Assembly: GCF_003260265.1 (NCBI RefSeq)
Contig: NZ_QITQ01000026.1
Span: forward strand, 1 to 36,775
DNA: 36,775 nt
Source: Roseovarius amoyensis
GTDB lineage: Bacteria > Pseudomonadota > Alphaproteobacteria > Rhodobacterales > Rhodobacteraceae
Direction of reading: 5' to 3'
Made by a program: the position numbers and the translations under genes. Within the stretch, counting starts at the first letter, position 1. Every line of letters begins with the position of its first letter. Positions 1-7,020 of this stretch are shown piece after piece. The notes under the pieces are model-generated. The model was not told where the DNA came from and did not search any database. It worked only from the letters and a program-made list of their open reading frames with translations.

Positions 1-81
1 GGCAGCAGCCCGGTGTGAATGCCCTTCCTCCACAAAAGCGACAACGCGCTCCCGAAGTGCCATAGGATGCGGTTTACCCAT
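1..81 (-). CDS. IS630-type transposase, N-terminal fragment cut by the window edge
   Basis: The minus strand from the ATG at 81-79 gives 27 codons beginning MGKPHPMALRERVVAF and continuing to the window edge. This is the start of the helix-turn-helix domain typical of IS630 transposases (the stretch with ALRERVV and a following HRAAA). The enzyme would cut and join the element ends at TA dinucleotides using a DDE catalytic domain that lies beyond position 1. Whether the full gene is intact cannot be seen. Confidence is good for the family because the N-terminal pattern is distinctive, but the call rests on only 27 residues. Confidence 0.6.
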   Translation of the reverse strand, partial: MGKPHPMALRERVVAFVEEGHSHRAAA

Positions 82-165
82 CTCAAACCCCCATATCTGC
101 CCTGCAGACAGAGAATCACAGATCAAGCTTCATGGAAATCCTGAATCGTAAAGATCGCAACTCGC
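1..165 (-). mobile_element. End of an IS630-type insertion sequence (partial)
   Basis: The leftmost bases encode the N-terminus of an IS630-type transposase reading leftwards out of the window. About 85 bases upstream of its ATG the thpR reading frame begins to look foreign. The probable outer end is at 165, next to the TATA at 166-169: IS630 elements target and duplicate TA, and the terminal bases on the minus strand read GCGAGTTGCGATC. The other end and the second inverted repeat are outside the window, so the exact boundary is inferred. Confidence 0.6.
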
Positions 166-715
166 TATAATGCTGGCCGAGGGGATACTCGGCCAGCACC
201 TCGTACACTACACCGCCGGGATGCAGGTGAGAGCGGTAAAGGCTGAAATGCCCGACCGGCACCGTGCCGGCATCGAAACCGCCCCAGCCCTCCAGCACCC
301 CGGCGATGCGCTGCGTTTCCAGCGCGCTCATCCGTGCCGGGAACCGCGCCAGCGTCACATGCGGGCGAAACCGTTCGCGGGGCAGGTCTATCCCCGCGCC
401 CCGTACTGCCGCACGCACCTTGTCGCGCAACCGAATCAGCGGCTCGCTGCGTTCGACCGCTGCATGGATCAGCACGGGCCGGCGGCCACCGAACAGGTCT
501 ACGCCCCTGACGTGCATCTCAAAAGGCGCAATGGCCAGGCCGCGCAGCGCCTCGTCGAGATGCTCCAGCGTCTCGCCCGAAACGTCGCCCAGAAAGGCCA
601 GCGTCAGGTGCCAGTTTTCGGGCGGCACGAGGCGACCGACCTCCAGCGCGCCCTGCACATCGGCCAGGCCCGGCACCGCGGCCTCGGGCACTGGGATGGC
701 CACGAACGCACGCAC
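116..715 (-). CDS. thpR: RNA 2',3'-cyclic phosphodiesterase (2H family, ThpR/LigT-like)
   Basis: A 2H-phosphoesterase of 199 residues carrying both diagnostic HxT motifs: H36-L-T38 in WHLTLAF and H119-V-T121 in PHVTLAR. Family members hydrolyse 2',3'-cyclic phosphates on RNA ends and can show 2'-5' RNA ligase activity; the protein is cytoplasmic. I chose the GTG at 715 rather than the ATG at 772. It starts at the conserved RAFVAIP strand, has a G-rich stretch just upstream, and leaves only 7 bases after the stop of the upstream gene instead of a 50-base overlap. The last 19 residues after YEVLAEYPLG look unlike the family. The frame there runs into the inferred IS630 end at 165, so the native C-terminus was probably replaced. 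The core fold should be intact. Confidence 0.85.
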   Translation of the reverse strand: MRAFVAIPVPEAAVPGLADVQGALEVGRLVPPENWHLTLAFLGDVSGETLEHLDEALRGLAIAPFEMHVRGVDLFGGRRPVLIHAAVERSEPLIRLRDKVRAAVRGAGIDLPRERFRPHVTLARFPARMSALETQRIAGVLEGWGGFDAGTVPVGHFSLYRSHLHPGGVVYEVLAEYPLGQHYSELRSLRFRISMKLDL

Positions 716-722
716 CGCCCCG

Positions 723-1361
723 TCACCCCCGGCCCAGCCGCGCCGCGAGGCGCAACGCATGACTGGAATCATCAGCCACCGCCGGCATCACCGGGTCATA
801 CCCCGCCCGGATCACATCAGCGATCTCGGGGCGCAGGATCACCCGCCCGCCATCGGGCACCCGCGCCAGCGGCGAAGCCCCGGCAAAGGCAGTGTCAGAC
901 CACAACAGCACCGTCCGCACCGCCTGGTCCAACGCCAGGGTATCCGCCGGCAGCGCGCTCAGCCCTGCATCCATACGCAAAAAGACGAACGCCGCCCGGA
1001 TCGCCCAGTCGGCATCAAAGCGGAACGCCCGGTATTGGTTGGCCTTCGCCGCCTTCAGCCGGTCCAGCAATGGGCCCAGCCCCTCGATCAGCCGGTCCAG
1101 GTCGGGCACGCCGGCCAATTCGTCCCAGTCACGGACAAAGAACATCATCAGGTTGGCGCCCAGCTCCGGGTCGGTCTCGGCCATCTGGTGCCCGGCGAGC
1201 GTAACCACCGCCTCGATCGCGCCCTTGACCGTTTCCAGCGTGCGGTCATCGACGCCAAAAACCACCGGCGCGATCGGCCGCCCCCACCGGGCAAACAGAT
1301 ATGAGCCATCCTCGCGCGTGAACAGCGCAGCTACATCATCGGGTGTCATCGTCTCGGCCAT
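723..1361 (-). CDS. Conserved-looking protein of unknown function (212 aa)
   Basis: I do not recognise the family. The protein is 212 residues, begins MAETMTPDDVAALFTREDG, is acidic and leucine-rich, and shows no signal peptide or membrane helix. It has normal high-GC codon use. The region SYLFARWGRPIAPVVFGVDD near residues 20-39 and the C-terminal half rich in short helices suggest a soluble globular protein. The start ATG at 1361 follows a GGGGG stretch; a second in-frame ATG lies at 1349. It ends 7 bases before thpR, so the two are probably co-transcribed. Its position between ruvB and thpR does not reveal its role. Confidence 0.7.
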   Translation of the reverse strand: MAETMTPDDVAALFTREDGSYLFARWGRPIAPVVFGVDDRTLETVKGAIEAVVTLAGHQMAETDPELGANLMMFFVRDWDELAGVPDLDRLIEGLGPLLDRLKAAKANQYRAFRFDADWAIRAAFVFLRMDAGLSALPADTLALDQAVRTVLLWSDTAFAGASPLARVPDGGRVILRPEIADVIRAGYDPVMPAVADDSSHALRLAARLGRG

Positions 1362-1439
1362 GGCCCCCGATTAGGCGCAGGGGCCGCGTTCTGCAATCCC
1401 TGCAGGCTTCTTCTGTTTTCAAATATCCTCGCCGAAGGC

Positions 1440-1458
1440 ATCGCCCGGAACGGGCGAT
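1440..1458 (-). terminator. Hairpin just downstream of ruvB
   Basis: A perfect 8-bp stem (ATCGCCCG, loop gaa, CGGGCGAT) begins one base after the ruvB stop. On the minus strand it is not followed by a T-run, so it may act as a 3' RNA-stabilising or weak terminator structure rather than a classical intrinsic terminator. Confidence 0.4.
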
Positions 1459-1459
1459 T

Positions 1460-2488
1460 TCACTTGCCGAACAGGTCGTTATGCCCCTTGGGTCGGGGGG
1501 CATCCAGCCCCAGGTGGTGCCAGCCCCGCTGCGCCAGCATCCGCCCGCGCGGCGTGCGCTGGATAAGGCCCTGTTGCAGCAGGAACGGCTCGATCACCTC
1601 TTCCAGCGCGTCGCGGCTTTCCGACAGCGCCGCGCTCAGCGTTTCGATGCCCACCGGCCCGCCCTGATAGGCCTCGGCAATCAGCCGCAAATACCTCCTG
1701 TCAGCACCATCAAGGCCCAGCGCATCCACCCCCAGCCGGGTCAGCGCATCATCGGCCAACGCCCGGCTGATGCGCCCGCCGCCCTCGACCACGGCGAAAT
1801 CGACCACCCGGCGCAGCAGCCGCCCGGCGATCCGCGGCGTGCCCCGTGACCGGCGGGAGATCTCTCTCGCGCCCTCGTCCTCGGTCGGAACGCCCAGCCG
1901 CGCGGCGTTGCGGGTGACGATCTCGTGCAGCTCGTCCTCGGTATAGAATTGCAGCCGCGTAGGGATGCCAAAGCGGTCGCGCAGCGGCGTGGTCAACAAC
2001 CCCAGCCGGGTTGTCGCCCCCACCAGCGTAAAGGGCTGCAGCTCAATCCGCACGGTGCGCGCCGCCGGCCCCTCGCCGATGACGAGGTCCAGTTCGAAAT
2101 CCTCCAGCGCCGGGTAAAGCACCTCTTCCACTGCCGGGTTCAGGCGGTGGATCTCGTCGATGAAAAGCACATCGCGCGCCTCGAGATTGGTCAGGATCGC
2201 GGCCAGGTCGCCGGCGCGCGCCAGCACCGGCCCCGATGTCATGCGAAAACCAACGCCCAGCTCGCGCGCCATGATCTGGGCCAGCGTCGTCTTGCCCAGT
2301 CCGGGGGGGCCATGAAACAGCGTGTGATCCATCGCTTCGCCACGGCTGCGGGCCGAGGCGATGAAGATGCGCAGGTTGGCCTTGGCCTCTGCCTGGCCGA
2401 TGAAATCGTCCAGCGCCTGCGGCCGCAGGCTGCGGTCCACATCCTCGGGCAGCGGATCGGGGCGCAATGTTGGGTCAGGGCCGGTCAT
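1460..2488 (-). CDS. ruvB: Holliday junction branch-migration ATPase RuvB
   Basis: RuvB is the hexameric AAA+ motor that, with RuvA, drives branch migration of Holliday junctions. The protein (342 residues from the preferred start) shows Walker [10 protein letters not shown] at about residues 60-68, Walker B FIDEIH with D111-E112, sensor-1 GATTR near 158, and the LRDRFG motif near 169 that carries the arginine finger. A winged-helix DNA-binding domain follows at the C-terminus ([16 protein letters not shown]). The ATG at 2488 is preferred because GGGGTG lies upstream at good spacing. An alternative in-frame ATG at 2506 has no clear ribosome site. It is the last gene of ruvC-ruvA-ruvB and begins about 55 bases after the ruvA stop. 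Confidence 0.98.
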   Translation of the reverse strand: MTGPDPTLRPDPLPEDVDRSLRPQALDDFIGQAEAKANLRIFIASARSRGEAMDHTLFHGPPGLGKTTLAQIMARELGVGFRMTSGPVLARAGDLAAILTNLEARDVLFIDEIHRLNPAVEEVLYPALEDFELDLVIGEGPAARTVRIELQPFTLVGATTRLGLLTTPLRDRFGIPTRLQFYTEDELHEIVTRNAARLGVPTEDEGAREISRRSRGTPRIAGRLLRRVVDFAVVEGGGRISRALADDALTRLGVDALGLDGADRRYLRLIAEAYQGGPVGIETLSAALSESRDALEEVIEPFLLQQGLIQRTPRGRMLAQRGWHHLGLDAPRPKGHNDLFGK

Positions 2489-2542
2489 CGAAGCACCCCG
2501 AGGCATTGCGGAATACGAGGGATGAAAAGCGATGCCATCTCT

Positions 2543-3208
2543 CTACCCCTTCGGCGCCAGCAGTCTCAGCGACAGGCGGATCAGCTCCGCCGTGTCCGCG
2601 TCCGGTGCGTCGCCTGCAACTTGGGCGATGGCGCCCGCGGCCTCGCCCGGGGCATAGCCCAGGTTGGTCAGCGCCGACAGGGCCTCGGCCTGCGCGCCGG
2701 GTCCGGCGGAAACCGGGGCCGGTGCCGGCGTGACCGGGGTTTCGATGACCTCGCCGTCATCGGCCACGGGGGCGGGGCCGGCGGGAACCTTGGCCATCGC
2801 CATCACCTCTGCCGCCTTGTCCTTCAACTCGTTGACCACCCGCTGCGCGGTCTTGGGGCCGATGCCCTTGGCCGCCTTGACTGCGTTCCAGTCGCCCAGC
2901 GCGATGGCGCGGCCCACGCCCTCGGGCCCCAGCGCGCCCAGGATTGCCAGCGACGCCTTGGCGCCCACGCCCTGCACGCTCATCAACAGGCGGTGCCATT
3001 CCTTTTCCGTCAGGGTGAGAAAGCCGTAAAGCTGAAGCAGGTCCTCGCGCACCAGCAGATCGGTATAAAGCGCCACCGCCTCGCCCACCGGCGGCAGGGC
3101 GCGCAGCGTGCGTTCCGAGCAATAGACCAGGTACCCGACCCCGCGCACGTCGACCAGAACGTGATCGGACGTCGCGTAATCCAGCCGCCCGGCGATGCGA
3201 CCGATCAT
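2543..3208 (-). CDS. ruvA: Holliday junction DNA-binding protein RuvA
   Basis: RuvA tetramers bind four-way junctions and load RuvB. The 221-residue protein starts [11 protein letters not shown] with the N-terminal OB-fold domain. Two helix-hairpin-helix motifs follow ([11 protein letters not shown] near 78-88 and [12 protein letters not shown] near 113-124). A proline/alanine-rich flexible linker (about 140-170) leads to domain III, which contacts RuvB (about 172-221, [10 protein letters not shown]). The ATG overlaps the ruvC stop by 4 bases (3205-3208), so translation of the two is coupled. The protein is slightly longer than the E. coli one because of the linker. Confidence 0.98.
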   Translation of the reverse strand: MIGRIAGRLDYATSDHVLVDVRGVGYLVYCSERTLRALPPVGEAVALYTDLLVREDLLQLYGFLTLTEKEWHRLLMSVQGVGAKASLAILGALGPEGVGRAIALGDWNAVKAAKGIGPKTAQRVVNELKDKAAEVMAMAKVPAGPAPVADDGEVIETPVTPAPAPVSAGPGAQAEALSALTNLGYAPGEAAGAIAQVAGDAPDADTAELIRLSLRLLAPKG

Positions 3209-3699
3209 GTCCCGACCTCTCGCAGCATGGCGGGGGTGCGGGCGTGGTGGGCATGGCAGATGGCGATCGCCAGCGCATCGGCGGCGTCGGGGCCCACGAT
3301 CTCGACCCCCGGCAGCTGCATCCGCACCATGTGCGCGACCTGCCCCTTTTGCGCGTGGCCCACGCCGACCACCGTCTTTTTCACCGTGTTGGGGGCGTAT
3401 TCGCCGACCATCAGCCCGAACTGCGCCGGCACCAGCATCGCGATGCCCCGCGCCTGGCCCAGCTTCAGCGTCCCGGCGCCATCCTTGTTGACAAAGGTCT
3501 GTTCGACTGCGGCGGTATCGGGGGCATGGTGCGCGATGATCTCGCTCAATTGCCGGTGCAGTGACAGCAGCCGCACGGCAAGGTCATCCCCTTCTGAGTG
3601 ACAGATGCCGTTGGCGATATGGGCCAGACGGCTGCCCTCGGCGTCGATCACGCCCCACCCGAGATTTCTCAACCCGGGATCAATGCCCACGACCCGCAT
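3205..3699 (-). CDS. ruvC: Holliday junction resolvase RuvC
   Basis: RuvC is the dimeric RNase H-fold endonuclease that cleaves Holliday junctions presented by RuvAB. With the ATG at 3699 the protein has 164 residues and the four catalytic acids fall at D7 (GIDPGLRN), E66 (VEQTFVNKD), D138 and D141 (DAADALAIA), the positions known for E. coli RuvC. This supports that start over an upstream in-frame GTG at 3738, which would lie within the promoter-like region. It is the first gene of the ruvCAB operon. A plausible sigma-70 promoter lies about 31 bases upstream of the ATG. Confidence 0.98.
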   Translation of the reverse strand: MRVVGIDPGLRNLGWGVIDAEGSRLAHIANGICHSEGDDLAVRLLSLHRQLSEIIAHHAPDTAAVEQTFVNKDGAGTLKLGQARGIAMLVPAQFGLMVGEYAPNTVKKTVVGVGHAQKGQVAHMVRMQLPGVEIVGPDAADALAIAICHAHHARTPAMLREVGT

Positions 3700-3729
3700 G
3701 TTTCGCTGCCCGCTCTTGTGTTTTCCAAG

Positions 3730-3758
3730 CCTTAGCACGAAACGGGAACAAAGGCCAA
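3730..3758 (-). promoter_or_regulatory. Candidate sigma-70-type promoter of ruvCAB
   Basis: On the minus strand TTGGCC (3758-3753), a 17-base spacer and CTAAGG (3735-3730) resemble alphaproteobacterial housekeeping promoters, whose -10 is often a TGCTAA-type sequence. Initiation would fall near 3723, leaving a leader of about 24 bases before the ruvC ATG. This is a sequence match only. Confidence 0.4.
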
Positions 3759-3900
3759 GCGGAATGCGCGTTTGGGAATCGGTGCGTCGCTTTCGACGCC
3801 CGGCAGGTCGCTATCGGACCGAATTTGGAAAGCCCGGAACACCCGCATAAAAAATTGTTTTTTATCAGCTACTTAATGAAATCTCAGACATGCAGGATTC

Positions 3901-3938
3901 GCATAGGGACTATGCAGGCGCAGCACTTGTTGCGCCTG
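3901..3938 (+). promoter_or_regulatory. Two adjacent hairpins in the DUF1127 leader
   Basis: The palindrome GCATAG-gga-CTATGC (3901-3915) is followed directly by CAGGCGCA-gcacttgt-TGCGCCTG (3915-3938). They lie about 75-110 bases before the DUF1127 ATG. The first could be a protein operator or a small RNA hairpin, the second a stable RNA stem. Their function is unknown. Confidence 0.4.
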
Positions 3939-4012
3939 ACGCATCCGACTACCTGAGCGTCAATGCATCACACCCGCCGGCAGATGAGCCGGCGAAGAAA
4001 AGGAAATCTGTC

Positions 4013-4201
4013 ATGGCTGTCATGGACACCACCCGCACCGCATCCCCCGCCGGCATCCGTGGCGGGCTTTTCAAGGTTTTCTCCCGCCTGGTGGCATGGA
4101 ACGAAGCGCGCCGCACGCGCAAGATTCTGTCCACGCTCAGCGACCGGGAACTCGAAGATATCGGTCTGACCCGCAGCGATATCGAAGCGCTGAAATTCTG
4201 A
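4013..4201 (+). CDS. DUF1127 (YjiS-like) small protein
   Basis: A 62-residue basic protein with the DUF1127 signature at its C-terminus: an arginine-rich helix (AWNEARRTRKILSTL) followed by SDRELEDIGLTRSDIE. Proteins of this family are small and often stress-induced. In Rhodobacter sphaeroides one member (CcaF1) is linked to small RNAs and RNA turnover, so an RNA-related role is possible here but inferred. The ATG at 4013 has AAGGA at good spacing; another ATG at 4022 is possible. The gene stands alone on the plus strand between ruvC and a convergent gene, with its own terminator. No CcsR-like sRNA repeats were seen after it. Confidence 0.85.
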   Translation: MAVMDTTRTASPAGIRGGLFKVFSRLVAWNEARRTRKILSTLSDRELEDIGLTRSDIEALKF

Positions 4202-4236
4202 CCCCGGCGGCCCCCGGCCGCCCCGCCTGATACGAA

Positions 4237-4271
4237 AAAGCCCTGCGCCGGGACCACTGGCGCAGGGCTTT
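4237..4271. terminator. Bidirectional intrinsic terminator
   Basis: A perfect 13-bp stem (AAAGCCCTGCGCC / GGCGCAGGGCTTT) with a 9-base loop lies between the convergent DUF1127 gene and the 116-aa membrane protein gene. The stem ends in AAA/TTT on both sides, so it can stop transcription in both directions. Confidence 0.85.
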
Positions 4272-4316
4272 CCACGTTGAGAGAGATCTTTAGCGCCCGA
4301 ACCCGGCGCCGTACCA

Positions 4317-4667
4317 TCAGAACATCGGCGCCAACCTGGCCGCGATCGCCTGCGACAGCGGATCGGGGGACATGATGAATGCGCCTGCCTGCTCGACCCA
4401 GGCACCGTATTGCAGATTCAGCAGCGCGGCTTCGTAAACATCCGCACCGAGATCCGCGATAACCGCGCCCTTGAAAACCAGGAATGCCGCGACGAGAACC
4501 GCAAAACCCCTGACTGTGATTGTCGGTTCGGGGCGTTCATAGGCCAGCACGATCACGTCATCGCCGGCATGGTCTTCCAACCGGTTTAGCGCCCCCAGCG
4601 ACCTGACAAATTCAAGGCCGAACCTGATAATCCGTGCGGCAGAAAGCCCCTCGTTATTCGTATTCAT
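4317..4667 (-). CDS. Small membrane protein of unknown function (116 aa)
   Basis: I do not recognise this family. The preferred start, ATG at 4667, has GGTGG upstream; an in-frame TTG at 4688 is less likely. The product begins MNTNNEGLSAARIIRFG, has an amphipathic N-terminal third, and one likely membrane helix in the middle (RGFAVLVAAFLVFKGAVIA, about residues 53-71). A C-terminal tail with GAWVEQAGAFIMSPDP follows. It is monocistronic, with a terminator on its 3' side, and is separated from prmA by 108 bases. A role at the inner membrane is an inference from the helix only. Confidence 0.65.
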   Translation of the reverse strand: MNTNNEGLSAARIIRFGLEFVRSLGALNRLEDHAGDDVIVLAYERPEPTITVRGFAVLVAAFLVFKGAVIADLGADVYEAALLNLQYGAWVEQAGAFIMSPDPLSQAIAARLAPMF

Positions 4668-4775
4668 GATACCACCAAAAAAACCCAATTTTCCCCCACA
4701 GGAATGGTGGAACTCCTAGGGTTGGATTGTGGCAGAACTTGGGCAAATGCCCCGAAAAAAGCTGCAAATAGGCCG

Positions 4776-5666
4776 TTATTCCGCTTGGTTCCCGTCGCCT
4801 TTCCGGAGAATCAAGGTCGTCCAATCACCAATCACCAGCCGGTCGCAAAGACTGTTTCCCAAACCGCAATAACGGTCGATCACCTCGTCCGCCTGGGTAT
4901 TCAGGATGCCGGACAGAATCACAAATCCGCCCGATTCGAGCGAATCCATGACCGCCGGAGCAAGCATGATCAGCGGCCCCTTGAGGATATTCGCAAGGAC
5001 CAGATCAAAGGGCGCGGCGGCGGCCAGCGCTGGGTGATCCATCCCTTCGGCCTCGACACATCTCACCCGGCCGCTCAGTCCGTTCGCTTTCGTGTTGGCC
5101 TGTGCCACCTCGACCGCAACCAGGTCGATATCGCTGGCCAGAACCGTTGCATCGGGCCACGCACGCGCCGCCGCCATCGCCAGCACCGCCGTACCGCACC
5201 CCAGGTCAAGCACGCTGCGGGCCAACAGCCCATCCGTGATCAGCCCGTCAAGCGCCTGCAGACAGCCCTGTGTGGTGCCGTGATGGCCGGTGCCGAATGC
5301 CATCGACGCCTCGATCAGCAGCGCAACCGCATCTGCGGGCACCTTGTCGGCGTCGTGACTGCCATAGACAAAGAAACGCCCCGCCTCGACCGGCGTCAGT
5401 TCGCGCCGCACCTTGGCGACCCAATCGGTTTCGGGCAGCTCCGACACCACAAAATCGGCCGCACCGTGCATCGCCGCCAACAGCGCCAGCCCTGCCCGGT
5501 CAGGTTTTGCCTCGAAATAGGCGCCAACCTCCCACAGACCCGAGCCGTCCTCGATCTCGAAGCTGCCGACGCCGGTGGGCTCGGGCGTCAGGTTCTCCAG
5601 CGCTTCGGCCAGCCGTTCGGCGGCGTCCTGTCCGGCAAGGGTCGTCAATGCGGTAAAGGTCGGCAT
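4776..5666 (-). CDS. prmA: Ribosomal protein L11 methyltransferase PrmA
   Basis: A SAM-dependent methyltransferase that trimethylates ribosomal protein L11; its substrate gene rplK is also in this window, at 31642. The 296-residue protein has an N-terminal L11-binding domain, the PrmA signature AFGTGHHGTT (about 123-132), SAM motif I VLDLGCGTAVLA (about 152-163), acidic motif II ASDID (177-181) and the catalytic-site motif LANIL (about 224-228). The ATG at 5666 follows the MFS transporter stop by 19 bases, so the two are probably in one operon. No clear intrinsic terminator was seen after it. Confidence 0.96.
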   Translation of the reverse strand: MPTFTALTTLAGQDAAERLAEALENLTPEPTGVGSFEIEDGSGLWEVGAYFEAKPDRAGLALLAAMHGAADFVVSELPETDWVAKVRRELTPVEAGRFFVYGSHDADKVPADAVALLIEASMAFGTGHHGTTQGCLQALDGLITDGLLARSVLDLGCGTAVLAMAAARAWPDATVLASDIDLVAVEVAQANTKANGLSGRVRCVEAEGMDHPALAAAAPFDLVLANILKGPLIMLAPAVMDSLESGGFVILSGILNTQADEVIDRYCGLGNSLCDRLVIGDWTTLILRKGDGNQAE

Positions 5667-5685
5667 GTTATGGCTTTCGTTCAGG

Positions 5686-6918
5686 TCATTCGGCCGGGGC
5701 GGGGGCCGTGCGAGTCAGGATTGTCTCGTGCCCGGGCTCCGGGTGGCGCGGGATGAGCATCGCCAGCGACAGCGAGGTGCCCGCCATCCCCGCAGCCAGC
5801 AGGAACACCGCCCCCGGCGAGATCAGCCACAGATAGCCCAACCCGGCGGGCAGGAACACCGCTGCAATATGGTTGATGGTAAAGGCCACGGCGGCGGTGG
5901 GCGCGATGTCGCCGGGATCGGCGATCTTTTGAAAATAGGTCTTCAGCGCCAGCGCCAGGGCAAAGAACAAGTGGTCGATCACATATAGCCCCGCCGCCAG
6001 CACCACGCCCCAGCCGAAATAGTAGATGCCGCCATAGGCCAGAAAGACGATCACCAGCCCGGCATATTCGAAAAGCAGCGTCGCCCGTTCGCCGTAACGA
6101 TAGACCGCCTGCCCCATCATCGGGGCAAAGATCATGTTGGCAACAAGGTTGATCAGGAACAGCGCCGTGACCTCGTGCACCGCAAATCCGAACTTTTCGA
6201 CCATCATGAACCCGGCGAAGACGACGAATATCTGCCGCCGCGCCCCGGCCATGAACTGCAACAGGTAGTAAAGCCAGTACCGCCGCCGCAGCACCATCCG
6301 CTTGACCTGCGGGTTGGGCGCCTCGAACTGTGGATAAGCGATCAGGCAGAACAGCGCCACCGCCGCAGTGAACCCGCCCGCCAGCATGTAGACGATGTTG
6401 TAGGTCAGGTTCAGTGGCTCCCACAGCGCGACGATCAGGCCATAGGCCACCAGCGTCGCCGCCGACCCCGCCGCCAACAGCCAACCCAGTATCTTGGGCG
6501 CACGCAGCTTGTTCAGCCATTGCAGTTGCAGCGACTGGTTGACCGTTTCGTAATAGTGAAATCCGATCGAGCTGAGCATGGTGATGGTCAGGATACCGCC
6601 CAGGGTGGGAAACCAGGCGGTCATCGCCGTGGCCACCCCCAACAGCGTCAGCGAGACGAGCCCCAGCACCTGTTCGCGCACGAAGATGATGATCGCGATC
6701 ACGCCGATGGCCAGGAAACCGGGGATTTCGCGCACGGTATGCAGCCAGCCGATATCCGAGCCATCGAACCCCGCCACATCGATCACGAAGTTGTTGAGCA
6801 GGGCCGACCATGTGGCAAAGGCCACCGGCATCGCCGCCGCCATAAGGAACAGCAGCACCATGGGGCGGCGCCAGCGCGGCAGGTGGCGCGCCTCAGCCAG
6901 GGGCAATGTGCGTGTCAT
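5686..6918 (-). CDS. Major facilitator superfamily transporter
   Basis: A 410-residue polytopic inner-membrane protein with about 12 hydrophobic segments, the first at about residues 21-43 (VLLFLMAAAMPVAFATWSAL) and the last near 370-390. The pattern and length fit the major facilitator superfamily, which moves small solutes by proton-coupled or facilitated transport. The substrate cannot be predicted from the sequence. The stretch GWLHTVREIPGFLAIG after the first loop is close to the usual MFS motif A position. The ATG at 6918 lacks a strong ribosome site. The gene lies 102 bases after priA and 19 bases before prmA, suggesting MFS-prmA co-transcription. Confidence 0.85.
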   Translation of the reverse strand: MTRTLPLAEARHLPRWRRPMVLLFLMAAAMPVAFATWSALLNNFVIDVAGFDGSDIGWLHTVREIPGFLAIGVIAIIIFVREQVLGLVSLTLLGVATAMTAWFPTLGGILTITMLSSIGFHYYETVNQSLQLQWLNKLRAPKILGWLLAAGSAATLVAYGLIVALWEPLNLTYNIVYMLAGGFTAAVALFCLIAYPQFEAPNPQVKRMVLRRRYWLYYLLQFMAGARRQIFVVFAGFMMVEKFGFAVHEVTALFLINLVANMIFAPMMGQAVYRYGERATLLFEYAGLVIVFLAYGGIYYFGWGVVLAAGLYVIDHLFFALALALKTYFQKIADPGDIAPTAAVAFTINHIAAVFLPAGLGYLWLISPGAVFLLAAGMAGTSLSLAMLIPRHPEPGHETILTRTAPAPAE

Positions 6919-7020
6919 GTTTTCGCTTTACGCCGATCCGCCGGGCTTGGCGAGGGGTTTGCATGTGCGCGCCCGCACCCGAATACCTGCACCCCGAAAC
7001 AGGCCCGGACACCCTGCCGC

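Larger units (their letters stand above)
3700..4012. other. Divergent intergenic region between ruvC and the DUF1127 gene
   Basis: No protein-coding gene is supported in these 313 bases. They hold the candidate ruvC promoter (3730-3758), an A/T-rich stretch near 3846-3880 that could supply a promoter for the DUF1127 gene, two adjacent hairpins (3901-3938) and the AAAGGA-like ribosome site near 4000. An in-frame upstream extension of the DUF1127 frame to 3890 exists, but it would translate through both hairpins. Confidence 0.6.

Noticed and set aside
1925..3601. Long plus-strand open frame opposite ruvB, ruvA and ruvC
   Set aside because: It is the antisense shadow of three certain genes in GC-rich DNA and is full of arginine, glutamine and histidine, as such shadows are.
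4202..4236. CcsR-like small RNA genes after the DUF1127 gene
   Set aside because: Only about 35 bases separate the stop from the terminator and no repeated CCUCCUCCC-type loops were seen.
4700..4775. Intrinsic terminator after prmA
   Set aside because: There is a run of six T on the minus strand near 4756-4761 but no adequate stem before it.
5681..6811. Alternative minus-strand frame within the MFS gene
   Set aside because: Same strand but another frame of the transporter gene; glycine/arginine-rich, with no membrane pattern.
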